From: Paenibacillus algicola
Lineage (GTDB): Bacteria > Bacillota > Bacilli > Paenibacillales > Paenibacillaceae
Reading direction: 5' to 3'
Assembly (NCBI RefSeq): GCF_005577435.1
Contig: NZ_CP040396.1
Span: 2,290,501-2,354,500, forward strand
DNA: 64,000 nucleotides
The notes below the pieces were generated by a model. That model ran no database searches. It saw only the letters and a list, made by a program, of their open reading frames with translations, and was not told the DNA's origin. Shown here one piece after another: positions 25,712-34,200 of the stretch; within the stretch, counting starts at the first letter, position 1; every line of letters starts with the position of its first letter. The translations under genes were made by a program, and so were the position numbers.

Positions 25712-26035
25712 GTGCATACAATAGATCTGGATCTCAAAACAAAGTTTATCCGCGGCTTCTCCGATAAGACGCGTCTGCAAATCGTGAATATATTGAAAAG
25801 CGGAGAGAAGACGGTATCTCAGATTGTAGAGGCTGTGCAAGGCAATCAGTCCAACATCTCCCAACATCTGGCATGCTTGAAGGGCTGTGGCATTATTGTC
25901 GGCAGGCAAGAAGGCAAGTATATCTACTATGCCCTGCGTAACGAGCAGATTTTGTCTCTCATCCAGCTGCTGGATGAGGTATATGAGCAGGTTCAGAACG
26001 AAATGATGGCTTGCGATAACCCGATAATGGAGTGA
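25712..26035 (+). CDS. ArsR/SmtB-family metal-responsive repressor
   Basis: A 107-residue winged-helix repressor. The helix-turn-helix spans about residues 30-65 (KTVSQIVEAVQGNQSNISQHLACLKGCGIIVGRQEGKYIYY). A CadC/CzrA-type role is inferred from the adjacent Cd/Zn ATPase. It lacks the N-terminal Cys-x-Cys region of longer CadC proteins; a C-terminal Cys near residue 100 is present. The GTG at 25712 is chosen because GAGGAGG lies at a workable distance upstream. Its stop lies just before the ATPase start. Confidence 0.85.
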   Translation: MHTIDLDLKTKFIRGFSDKTRLQIVNILKSGEKTVSQIVEAVQGNQSNISQHLACLKGCGIIVGRQEGKYIYYALRNEQILSLIQLLDEVYEQVQNEMMACDNPIME

Positions 26036-26040
26036 TGAGC

Positions 26041-28338
26041 ATGAATGAGGAGAAGAAAGAGACGGGCTGCTGTCAGGATTCTTCTTGTACCACGAAGGAA
26101 ACGGTACAGCCTAAACATCAGATCAAGGTTGACCTTCGGCCAAAGGTGCAGGTCAGTGAACGTGCTGACGCTTGTCAGGATGATTGCTGCACAGCAGCAC
26201 CTGCAAAGGCTGTTGAGAGCATTACACCGGCTGCACACATGAATGCTTCCTCGAAGATCAGAACCTATGCTATAGAGGGCATGGATTGCGGTGCATGTGC
26301 TGCAACGATTGAGAAGCAATTCAGGGGCGATCCGGCGGTGCAAAGCGTCAGCGTTAACTTTTCCACCGGTAAAATGCAAATGGAGCACGATCATCCGGTA
26401 GAGGAAATTATCAAGCGGGTGTCCAAGGCCGGGTTTCAAGCCACCCTGTTGACCAAGAAGCAGCAGAAGGCACCGGCGGCACCTACTGCCAAGCCATATC
26501 CCCTGATCCTTTCCGGCGTGCTGCTAGCCTTAGGCTTGATCAGCTCATTTACTGGCTTCTCTGCTGCATGGAGTACATTTGCTTATGTCTTGTCGATACT
26601 CACCGGCGGCTACAAGCCGGCTAAAAGCGCATATTACGCCCTCAAAAGCAGAGCTTTAGATATGAATGTGCTGATGACGGCTGCCGTCGTTGGCGCGGCC
26701 CTGATTGGAGAATGGCTAGAAGGAGCCACGGTCGTCTGGCTGTTCGCCCTTGGCAACATGCTCCAGACCGCATCAATTGAAAGAACTCGTCAATCCATCC
26801 GGAACCTGCTGGACCTCGCGCCGCCTGAAGCATGGGTTAAGGAGCAGGATAAGCTTGTCAAGGTGCCGGTCGAGGAGATGAGGTTGGGACAGATTATTGT
26901 AATCAAGCCCGGGGATCGTATTCCGCTGGATGGCAGGGTCGTGGTGGGAGAGTCCAGTGTTAACCAGGCTCCTATTACAGGTGAGTCCATTCCGGTCGAT
27001 AAAGAGATCGGGGATGCTGTCTACGCAGGAACGATTAACGAGCAGGGTACGCTGGAAGTAGAGGTTACTGCTCTAGCGGAGGATACAACGATCTCCAAGA
27101 TCATCCATCTCGTAGAAGAAGCACAGGAGAAGAAAGCGCCGACACAGGCTTTTGTCGATCGCTTTGCTCAAATATATACGCCTATTGTGTTTGCAGCAGC
27201 CTTGCTCACCATGGTGCTGCCTCCGGTAATCGGGCTGGGAAGCTGGGGAGAGTGGTTTTATAAAGGGCTGGAGCTGCTCGTGGTAGCCTGTCCTTGCGCG
27301 TTGGTTATTTCTACGCCGGTTGCCATTGTTTCCGCCATCGGAAACGCTGCGAAGCATGGGGTGCTCATCAAGGGTGGCGCATTTTTGGAAACGGCTGGCC
27401 GCATTAGTGCCATTGCTTTTGACAAAACAGGCACCTTGACGGAAGGCAAGCCCTCCGTATCTCACCTGGAGGCCTGGAAGGTCAGCGAATACGAGCTGCT
27501 CTCCATTGCGTACACACTTGAAGAGTACTCAACGCATCCGATCGCTAAAGCGATCACGGCCTATGCTCAAAGCAAAGGCGTCGTCAAACAGAAGGGAACC
27601 GGATTTAATAACAAGGTAGGACGCGGTGTCGAGGCTGAAATGAACGGAACCACGTATTGGGCCGGGAATATGAAGCTGTTTCAGCACCTGCATATGCCTG
27701 ACTCCATACAATCCAAAGTGCAGAAGCTGGAGCAGGAAGGGAACACCTTAGTATTGATCGGCACAGCGGATCGGCTGCTAGGGCTGATTGCGGTGTCGGA
27801 TCGCCTTCGGCAGGTGACCGTAGATGCACTGCAAGGCATTCGGCAGACGGGAGTGCAGGAGCTGGTCATGCTGACCGGGGATAATGAAGGAACCGCAAAG
27901 CATGTGGCTGCGAACTCCGGGGTATCCCGGTATTTTGCCGAGCTGATGCCAGAGCAGAAGGTAAGTGCTATTGAGAAGCTGCAGCACGAAGGCCACCGCG
28001 TAGCGATGGTCGGCGATGGAATAAATGATGCTCCTGCTCTGGCTGCTGCGGATCTCGGCATCGCCATGGGCGGCGCCGGGACGGACACCGCTATGGAAAC
28101 CGCAGACATTGTGCTGATGGCCGACAATCTGCAGAAGCTGCCCCATACGATCAAGCTCAGCCGTAAAGCGCTCGGCATCATCAAGCAGAATATTTGGTTC
28201 TCGCTGATCATCAAGGCTGCTGCGCTGGTCCTAATCTTTCCTGATATATTGACACTATGGATCGCCGTGTTAAGCGACACGGGGGCCGCACTGCTCGTAA
28301 TCTTGAACAGTATGAGACTGCTGCGAGTGAAGGGATAG
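26041..28338 (+). CDS. cadA: Cd/Zn/Pb-exporting P1B-type ATPase
   Basis: A 765-residue heavy-metal pump. Two cysteine clusters (GCCQDSSC near residue 10, CQDDCC near 46) precede one HMA domain with GMDCGAC (C83, C86). Next come the metal-channel C417-P-C419, phosphorylation site D461 in DKTGTLTEG, HP in STHPIAKAI, and GDGINDAPAL. The last helices have Lys in LIIKAAAL and Asp in LSDTGAAL, as in the ZntA/CadA class that exports divalent Cd, Zn and Pb. The ATG at 26041 follows GGAG; an earlier ATG at 26035 overlaps the repressor stop. The extra N-terminal cysteine pairs may be added metal sites. Confidence 0.92.
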   Translation: MNEEKKETGCCQDSSCTTKETVQPKHQIKVDLRPKVQVSERADACQDDCCTAAPAKAVESITPAAHMNASSKIRTYAIEGMDCGACAATIEKQFRGDPAVQSVSVNFSTGKMQMEHDHPVEEIIKRVSKAGFQATLLTKKQQKAPAAPTAKPYPLILSGVLLALGLISSFTGFSAAWSTFAYVLSILTGGYKPAKSAYYALKSRALDMNVLMTAAVVGAALIGEWLEGATVVWLFALGNMLQTASIERTRQSIRNLLDLAPPEAWVKEQDKLVKVPVEEMRLGQIIVIKPGDRIPLDGRVVVGESSVNQAPITGESIPVDKEIGDAVYAGTINEQGTLEVEVTALAEDTTISKIIHLVEEAQEKKAPTQAFVDRFAQIYTPIVFAAALLTMVLPPVIGLGSWGEWFYKGLELLVVACPCALVISTPVAIVSAIGNAAKHGVLIKGGAFLETAGRISAIAFDKTGTLTEGKPSVSHLEAWKVSEYELLSIAYTLEEYSTHPIAKAITAYAQSKGVVKQKGTGFNNKVGRGVEAEMNGTTYWAGNMKLFQHLHMPDSIQSKVQKLEQEGNTLVLIGTADRLLGLIAVSDRLRQVTVDALQGIRQTGVQELVMLTGDNEGTAKHVAANSGVSRYFAELMPEQKVSAIEKLQHEGHRVAMVGDGINDAPALAAADLGIAMGGAGTDTAMETADIVLMADNLQKLPHTIKLSRKALGIIKQNIWFSLIIKAAALVLIFPDILTLWIAVLSDTGAALLVILNSMRLLRVKG

Positions 28339-28356
28339 AGCCATCTATCCCTTTTT
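28331..28356 (+). terminator. Terminator after cadA
   Basis: GGGATAG / CTATCCC stem followed by TTTTT. The first arm includes the cadA stop codon. Confidence 0.8.
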
Positions 28357-28369
28357 GGTGTATCTGTAT

Positions 28370-29536
28370 TTAGGGTAAATCACTAGTTCTCCATTTAAAC
28401 AGCTCTCTACTAAGAAGCAGTCCCGCACTACATGCCAACAGCAAATACGGGAAAAAGGAGAACGAAATAAAGCTCAGCAGCTGACCCATACCGGGAGCGA
28501 CAAGTGTCGTTCCCGTATAAGCACAAGCCATCTGAGCTCCCATGGCTGCCGGTGCGTGTTGACCGTAATACTGCGGCGTCTGATGCAGCATCGAAGGGAA
28601 GATTGGAGCCAGGCCACTGCCCACCAAGATGAATGACGTCAGCGTGAATGGGGTGGGCAAGGGCAGGAGCATGACGATAAAACCCAAAAGCGTCAGTACA
28701 CTTCCGAAACGGATTAAGGTCTCGTTGCTCCAGCGGCTGGAAATCCATCCGCTTAGCATCCGCCCGGCCGTCATGCCGAGAAAGAATAACGATACCCAAC
28801 CAGCTGCACTTTCCGGCGAAACCTGCTCCTGCTTCACCAAGTACGTCGAGCCCCACAGCATCATGGATGCTTCGATCGAAGCTACCAGAAAAAAAGATAG
28901 CAATCCCCACAGGGCACCTCTGCGGCTTAAAGTACTCAGCAGCGCCGGTTGCCTTTTGTCCTCGGCTTCTCCATGAATGGAAATGGGTGAGGCTTCAACC
29001 CTCTTCCACACTGGAAGTGAGAATACCAGCAATATTACTATAGCCATTTGCAGCGAGGAGATGGTCAAGTATCCGCCTCTCCACGTATTTCCCTCGAACA
29101 GAAGTACAGACATGAGCAGGGGAGCCAGCATGGCTCCCACTCCCCAGAATGCATGAAGCCAGTTCATGTGCTTGGCCTCGTAATGCTCAGCTACAAATTT
29201 ATTCAGCCCTGCATCAACGGCCCCAGCGCCTAAGCCTAGCGGTATTGAGCATAACAGCAGCCACAAAAATGAGTGGGAGAAAGAGAAGCCAAGCAGCGCA
29301 ATGGCGGTCATGAACACACTTGTCAGCGTTATTTTCCCTGTACCCCATAACGAGATCAGGGAATGAGAGAAAAGACTGGAGAGAATCGTTCCCGAAGTGA
29401 TTATGAACGAAACAAGACCTGCACTACCGGTAGAGACCCCCAAATCTGAATTCATTAGCGGCCAGGATGAGCCAAGCAGCGAGTCTGGTAATCCAAGACT
29501 AATAAACGTCAGATAGATCAGAATTAGAAATAACAT
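28370..29536 (-). CDS. MFS transporter
   Basis: A 388-residue major-facilitator protein with about 12 helices. The N-terminal segment LGLPDSLLGSSWPLM and the LGAGAVDAGLN segment resemble the FucP/YfkF-like sugar or efflux subgroup. The substrate cannot be read. It begins 12 bases after the helicase gene on the same strand, so the two are probably co-transcribed. The ATG at 29536 follows GGAAGA. Confidence 0.85.
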   Translation of the reverse strand: MLFLILIYLTFISLGLPDSLLGSSWPLMNSDLGVSTGSAGLVSFIITSGTILSSLFSHSLISLWGTGKITLTSVFMTAIALLGFSFSHSFLWLLLCSIPLGLGAGAVDAGLNKFVAEHYEAKHMNWLHAFWGVGAMLAPLLMSVLLFEGNTWRGGYLTISSLQMAIVILLVFSLPVWKRVEASPISIHGEAEDKRQPALLSTLSRRGALWGLLSFFLVASIEASMMLWGSTYLVKQEQVSPESAAGWVSLFFLGMTAGRMLSGWISSRWSNETLIRFGSVLTLLGFIVMLLPLPTPFTLTSFILVGSGLAPIFPSMLHQTPQYYGQHAPAAMGAQMACAYTGTTLVAPGMGQLLSFISFSFFPYLLLACSAGLLLSRELFKWRTSDLP

Positions 29537-29548
29537 ATGCTTCTTCCG

Positions 29549-31537
29549 CTAGCTATAGCTCAACAAAGCTTCAATCTCAAGAGCCGCTCCCGGCGGCAAT
29601 ACGGCTTCGATGCGTTCGCGGACACCATGGTCCAGCACCACCTCTGCGTCGAGCATGGCTGCAATGCCTTGATCGGTCGAGGTACGAATCAGCCTTCCCA
29701 AGCCTTGACGCAAGCGGAGCAGCATATAGGGAAGGTCAACCTCCTCAACAGCTGAAGCAGCAGCCTTCCGTTTTGCGGTAAATACGGGGTCCTGCGGCGG
29801 GTAGGGCAGTGACCAGATGATGACGTTAGATAATGAAGGCCCCGGTACATCAAGGCCCTCCCACAGGCTCGCTGCACAGAGCACGCTCTGTTCCTGCTGC
29901 TGAAATTGTGTAATCAGGCTGCTGATCTCCCGGTCCCCCTCATACAGCATGGTATAGGCTGTGAGCTTTGGATGACGCATTGACGCATGCTTGAATGCCT
30001 TGAGCTCGTCCATGGTTTTGAATAACAATAGAGCTCGTCCGCCGGTCCGCTCAATCAGCTTGGCTGCCAGCTCCAGCTTCTGCATCAGCTTCTCTTCCTC
30101 CGTCATAGAATCGTTGTGCATAAGCTCCCGCGGCGCAAGCAGCTTCATCTGCTTCTCGTAATCATAAGGAGAGGCTACCGAGAAGGAGATATAATCCGTT
30201 ATACCAAGGCTCTCGGCCACATAGTCAAAAGATCCATCCACTGACATCGTGGCGGACGAGAAGACAATCGGCATTTTCAGTCCGAACACGCGCTCCTTCA
30301 GCACCTCTTTGACCGTCTGGGGCATCATGGCCAGCGTAGCCTCGCCATTCTGATTCATTTCCGCCCAGCAGATGAATCGGTCACGCTTCTGAAACAGCTG
30401 CAGCGCAATCTGGATCATCTCCAGGTGCTCCTCTACAATGCGCAGCTTATACTCATCCAGGGTATGCAGTCCACTCTCAAACACCAGCTCCTCATCGATT
30501 TGCTCAATCGTGCTCCGCCAGCGATTCAGTTCAGAAATCAGCTTCTCATCCACGTCAATTTCATAACGGTCGGATCCCGGAATGGCTTTGGCCTGCTTGG
30601 CAATGAGGTCAAACACCAGCTGACTCTGATCCAACGAAGCTTCAATGGACTCGGCCAGTGTCTCCCGAATCTCGCCATCCAGAAGCCGGGTGATAATCTC
30701 CTCATAAGCACTATGCTTCAGCTTGTAGCTGAGGGCTTGCTGCGCCGCGGATTCCAGCAAATGGCCCTCATCAAAGACAACAGAGCTGTGCTCCGGTAAC
30801 AGAGGGAGCTGGCCTTCACGCTTGCGCCCCTCATACGTCCATACATGCTCCATGTAATAATCATGGGAACAAATAATGAGGTCGGTCGATTTGCGATAAT
30901 GATCCCGGGATAAGGTCATGCCGCAGCGATGCCTTTTTTCACATACAAAACAGTCCTGGAATGAGTCCCAGTTTATCTTCTGCCACTGCTCATTACTCAA
31001 ATGAGGATATTGCTTTCGGTCACCATAAGGATAGAAGGCCTGCATCGTACCGGGAGCATGAACAAAGTCAGGGAGGCTTTCGTGCACCTCTTCAATGAAT
31101 GCTGCATCCTCATCCTGAAGACGAGCACCGTCTATTTTACGGAGACACAGATATTGATCGGGTGATTTACCAAGCCTTGCGTCAATCTGCAGATCCAGGT
31201 AAGAAGCCAGCTTCGCCAGATCTCCTTCCTGCTTCACCAGCTGCTCGATCAGCGATTCATCCGCGCAGGCAATGACAGCCGGCTTGCGGGTATACCTCGC
31301 ATAATTGATGGCATAAAGCAGATACACCAGGGTTTTCCCTGTACCTACACCGGCTTCAGCAAAAATGGTCTGTTGCTCTGCATAGGCACGCTCCAGCTGG
31401 TAGGCCATATAAATTTGTTCATCCCGGATCTCGAACCCATGCTCCGGCAGCACATCATAAAAAACATCCGCCACCCAATCGCCAACCTGCTTGACGAACG
31501 GTTCTGACGGATTATAGGAAAAAGGATATCGCTCCAC
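29549..31537 (-). CDS. DinG/YoaA-family ATP-dependent DNA helicase
   Basis: A 662-residue XPD-like superfamily 2 helicase, expected to unwind DNA 5'-3' and remove structures such as R-loops. Walker A is EAGVGTGKT (near 65-72) and the DEAH-box variant is VVFDEGH. Four cysteines suited to an Fe-S cluster are visible: one in YLCLRK and three in CFVCEKRHRC. The C-terminal GRALLLFKT and LRQGLGRLIR motifs complete the helicase. There is no exonuclease domain, unlike Bacillus DinG. A start at the second GTG (31537) is chosen because GGAGG lies seven bases upstream; an in-frame GTG at 31543 is too close to it. Confidence 0.88.
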   Translation of the reverse strand: MERYPFSYNPSEPFVKQVGDWVADVFYDVLPEHGFEIRDEQIYMAYQLERAYAEQQTIFAEAGVGTGKTLVYLLYAINYARYTRKPAVIACADESLIEQLVKQEGDLAKLASYLDLQIDARLGKSPDQYLCLRKIDGARLQDEDAAFIEEVHESLPDFVHAPGTMQAFYPYGDRKQYPHLSNEQWQKINWDSFQDCFVCEKRHRCGMTLSRDHYRKSTDLIICSHDYYMEHVWTYEGRKREGQLPLLPEHSSVVFDEGHLLESAAQQALSYKLKHSAYEEIITRLLDGEIRETLAESIEASLDQSQLVFDLIAKQAKAIPGSDRYEIDVDEKLISELNRWRSTIEQIDEELVFESGLHTLDEYKLRIVEEHLEMIQIALQLFQKRDRFICWAEMNQNGEATLAMMPQTVKEVLKERVFGLKMPIVFSSATMSVDGSFDYVAESLGITDYISFSVASPYDYEKQMKLLAPRELMHNDSMTEEEKLMQKLELAAKLIERTGGRALLLFKTMDELKAFKHASMRHPKLTAYTMLYEGDREISSLITQFQQQEQSVLCAASLWEGLDVPGPSLSNVIIWSLPYPPQDPVFTAKRKAAASAVEEVDLPYMLLRLRQGLGRLIRTSTDQGIAAMLDAEVVLDHGVRERIEAVLPPGAALEIEALLSYS

Positions 31538-31680
31538 GCTCACGCCTCCGACACAATGTAATATCGTTTAATGTAAACATCAATCTCATTACGATTTGGA
31601 AAACATCAATTATCTCATGGAGTAACAGGTTTAGCAAGATAAAGTTGAATGAACTACACATCCTACGCTTTGCAAAATGG

Positions 31681-31710
31681 TTGACAACGGCAAAACAAAT
31701 TGCATATACT
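31681..31710 (+). promoter_or_regulatory. Promoter of the AAA-ATPase gene
   Basis: TTGACA at 31681, an 18-base spacer and TATACT at 31705. The predicted transcription start falls inside the Zur-like box that follows. Confidence 0.65.
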
Positions 31711-31718
31711 TCATTTAT

Positions 31719-31733
31719 TCGTAATCATTACAA
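31719..31733 (+). promoter_or_regulatory. Zur-like zinc operator
   Basis: TCGTAATCATTACAA differs from the remembered Bacillus Zur core TCGTAATnATTACGA by one base. It fits Fur and PerR cores less well. It lies at about +3 to +17, where a bound repressor would block transcription of the ATPase gene. Confidence 0.55.
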
Positions 31734-31776
31734 TTAAATGAATGTCATCATTATGATGGACAAGGGAGAATGAAGC

Positions 31777-32580
31777 ATGGGCAAAACGTCATCCAATCAA
31801 CGGCTGCCACGGGCCAAAGGCATCGACATGGCTGCTTATTATACGGTTAAAGAATGTGAGAGCAGGGTAAAGCGTATTGTGCTGCCGGATCGAAACCGGC
31901 AGATTGTGGAGGAGTTCATTACCATTTTGGGCATGAAGGAAAGGTTTAAGGAGCATGATGTTCCGATTCCCAATAAGATTGTGATGTTCGGGCCTCCCGG
32001 GACAGGCAAGACGCTGACCGCGTTCTATGTAGCGACCCGGCTGGAGCTGCCTCTGCTGCTGGTGCGTCTGGATGCTGTTATTCATAGTCATTTGGGAGAG
32101 ACCGCGAGCAATGTACGTAAAATTTTTGAATATGCGAAGGCCACACCTTGTGTCCTGTTTCTGGATGAATTCGACGCCATCGCGAGAACGCGAGAGAACA
32201 ACGATGAGGTTAAAGAAATGTCCCGGGTGGTTAATACGCTTTTGCAATGTCTGGATGAGTTTGAGGGCGACAGCATCTTTATGGCGGCAACCAATCTGGA
32301 AACCGAGCTGGATCACGCAATCTGGCGGCGGTTTGACACCAAGATGGCCTACAGCCTGCCGGATGAGAAGGAACGGGATCAATATATTTCGCTCCTGATC
32401 GGAGGTTTCGGCCAAGAGGATCACCTCCAGTCGATCGCTGCATCCATTCTTCAAGGATCAAGCTACGCAGAGATGGAGCAAATTGTTCTGAAGGCGAAGC
32501 GAAAGGCAATCATCGAGGATAGCCTGCTGCGCGCAGATCATATTGAAGAAGCTTTTGCGGAGTACCAGCCCAAGCGTTAA
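31777..32580 (+). CDS. AAA-family ATPase, stand-alone
   Basis: A 267-residue protein with one AAA module of the FtsH/spastin-like type: Walker A GPPGTGKT (72-79), Walker B LFLDEFDA (D130, E131), sensor-1 N173, and an arginine pair R184-R185 that could be the trans-acting finger. About 65 residues precede the module, with no membrane segment, protease motif or recognised adaptor domain. AAGGGAGAATGAAGC precedes the ATG. The partner is unknown. The next gene lies 157 bases away and may be in the same transcript. The Zur-like box predicts expression under zinc shortage. Confidence 0.8.
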   Translation: MGKTSSNQRLPRAKGIDMAAYYTVKECESRVKRIVLPDRNRQIVEEFITILGMKERFKEHDVPIPNKIVMFGPPGTGKTLTAFYVATRLELPLLLVRLDAVIHSHLGETASNVRKIFEYAKATPCVLFLDEFDAIARTRENNDEVKEMSRVVNTLLQCLDEFEGDSIFMAATNLETELDHAIWRRFDTKMAYSLPDEKERDQYISLLIGGFGQEDHLQSIAASILQGSSYAEMEQIVLKAKRKAIIEDSLLRADHIEEAFAEYQPKR

Positions 32581-32737
32581 CCTTTAATGGAAGAAGATCT
32601 GAAAATCATCGGCTTCCTGATCCTGACCGTCATATCAAACTTGAAATATCCAGGAACTGCGCATAAACTAAAATGCAGAACATGTGAGCTTTGATGCAAA
32701 GTGAGATGGACAAGTACATAAAGGATAAGGAGCAGAC

Positions 32738-33970
32738 ATGAAAACATACGATTTTCTACCCATCATCCTAGGAAGCGATGAAAACGCATATGGCAATGCC
32801 CGGCTGATTCATGAAGCCTATCAGATCAAGCCTTTACTGCTGTGCACCCGGCTGCTCATTCCAACGATGAACAGTCAGTTGTTTCACCTTGTGCAGATCG
32901 ACAGATTTGACCATGACGAGGTCTTTCCCGGAGCGCTCTTATCCATTCTGGAGAAGCACGCTGCCGACAATCAAAAAATAGTGGTCATTCCATGCTCAGA
33001 CTATTATGCCAGCCTGCTGACCCGTCATTATTCCAAATTCAAAGGGCTGATTGCAAATCACTTTATTTCTGAGGAGCTGCTGGATACCTTTGATACAAAG
33101 GATAAATTCTATCAGCTGTGTGAGCGCCATGGATTGGACTATCCCAAGACGATTGTATGTCAACCGCATGAACGCGAAACCGCTTTGGATAAGATGAGCT
33201 TTGACTTTCCGATCGTAGTAAAGCCGGAGAACAGCAATGCCTATGACTACCTGCATAGTGATTTTGAAGGCAAGAAGAAGGTGTTCTTTTTCCATGATAA
33301 GAATGAATATCTCAAGATGGTCACAAGCCTGAATCGTTCAGACTATCAAGGAAAATTAATTATTCAGGAGTTCATTCCCGGCGGGGATGACGCCATGCGA
33401 GTCATGAACAGCTATTCGGATGAGAACGGCAAGGTCAAGCTGATGAGTCTGGGACAGCCCGTCCTGGAGGAATACGCTCCCAAAACACTCGGTAATTATG
33501 CCGCCATTATTGCTCGCTCCGACATGAAGCTGTACCAGCAGATCAAGACCTTTCTGGAAGAGATCGGTTATGTGGGCTTCTCGAATATCGATATGAAATA
33601 CGATAGCCGAACCGGAAAGTATATGATGTTTGAAATCAATCCGAGAATGGGAAGAAGCAGTCTTTTTGTCAGAGCGGCGGGCCTGAATATGATCAAGGTG
33701 CTGATCGACAATGTCGTCTATGGCAAGGAAGAGGAATGTGTCTACGGGAATCAGACAGGAATGTGGACCAATGTTCCTAAGAGCGTACTGAACAGATACG
33801 TATCGAACTCGAAGCTGCTTCAAGAAATCCATGAGCTGTATAAACAAAAAAAGGTTCTAAAATCGCTCTGGTATCCCCCGGATTTGAACCTCAAACGAAT
33901 CATTCGAATTGCAAGATACAATAATGGACATGTGAAAAATTTCCGCGAGCATTATTTTGAGAAGCAATAG
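32738..33970 (+). CDS. ATP-grasp ligase resembling D-aspartate ligase
   Basis: A 410-residue ATP-grasp enzyme. The start (DFLPIILGSDENAYGNARLIHEAY) and the central LDYPKTIVCQPHE, FPIVVKPENS and IIQEFIPGGDDAMRVMNSY segments resemble remembered D-aspartate ligase (Aslfm), which adds D-Asp to the lysine of peptidoglycan precursors. The FEINPRMGRSS segment holds the metal-binding Glu and Asn. ATP-grasp ligases on other acceptors share this layout, so the substrate is uncertain. AAGGAGCAGAC precedes the ATG. No aspartate racemase gene lies nearby. A terminator follows at 34015. Confidence 0.75.
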   Translation: MKTYDFLPIILGSDENAYGNARLIHEAYQIKPLLLCTRLLIPTMNSQLFHLVQIDRFDHDEVFPGALLSILEKHAADNQKIVVIPCSDYYASLLTRHYSKFKGLIANHFISEELLDTFDTKDKFYQLCERHGLDYPKTIVCQPHERETALDKMSFDFPIVVKPENSNAYDYLHSDFEGKKKVFFFHDKNEYLKMVTSLNRSDYQGKLIIQEFIPGGDDAMRVMNSYSDENGKVKLMSLGQPVLEEYAPKTLGNYAAIIARSDMKLYQQIKTFLEEIGYVGFSNIDMKYDSRTGKYMMFEINPRMGRSSLFVRAAGLNMIKVLIDNVVYGKEEECVYGNQTGMWTNVPKSVLNRYVSNSKLLQEIHELYKQKKVLKSLWYPPDLNLKRIIRIARYNNGHVKNFREHYFEKQ

Positions 33971-34014
33971 GAACATTGAACATCACAGCACTCCGTAGTC
34001 ATAGGGTTTACGAT

Positions 34015-34056
34015 CAAACAGCAGCTTGGGCTAGGTCCAGGCTGCTGTTTTTTTTT
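34015..34056 (+). terminator. Terminator after ATP-grasp gene
   Basis: AACAGCAGC / GCTGCTGTT stem followed by nine T. Confidence 0.88.
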
Positions 34057-34200
34057 GGGGAATATAGCGGATCTATACGGCAGACTTCACTCGAAAATAT
34101 TGAAATTGTAGCATCTACCTTAAATTGTTGGTATGTCCTGTTGACTGAAACCCAAGTACAATTTACATAGTATGAGATTATGATCATCGGAGGGAATGCT

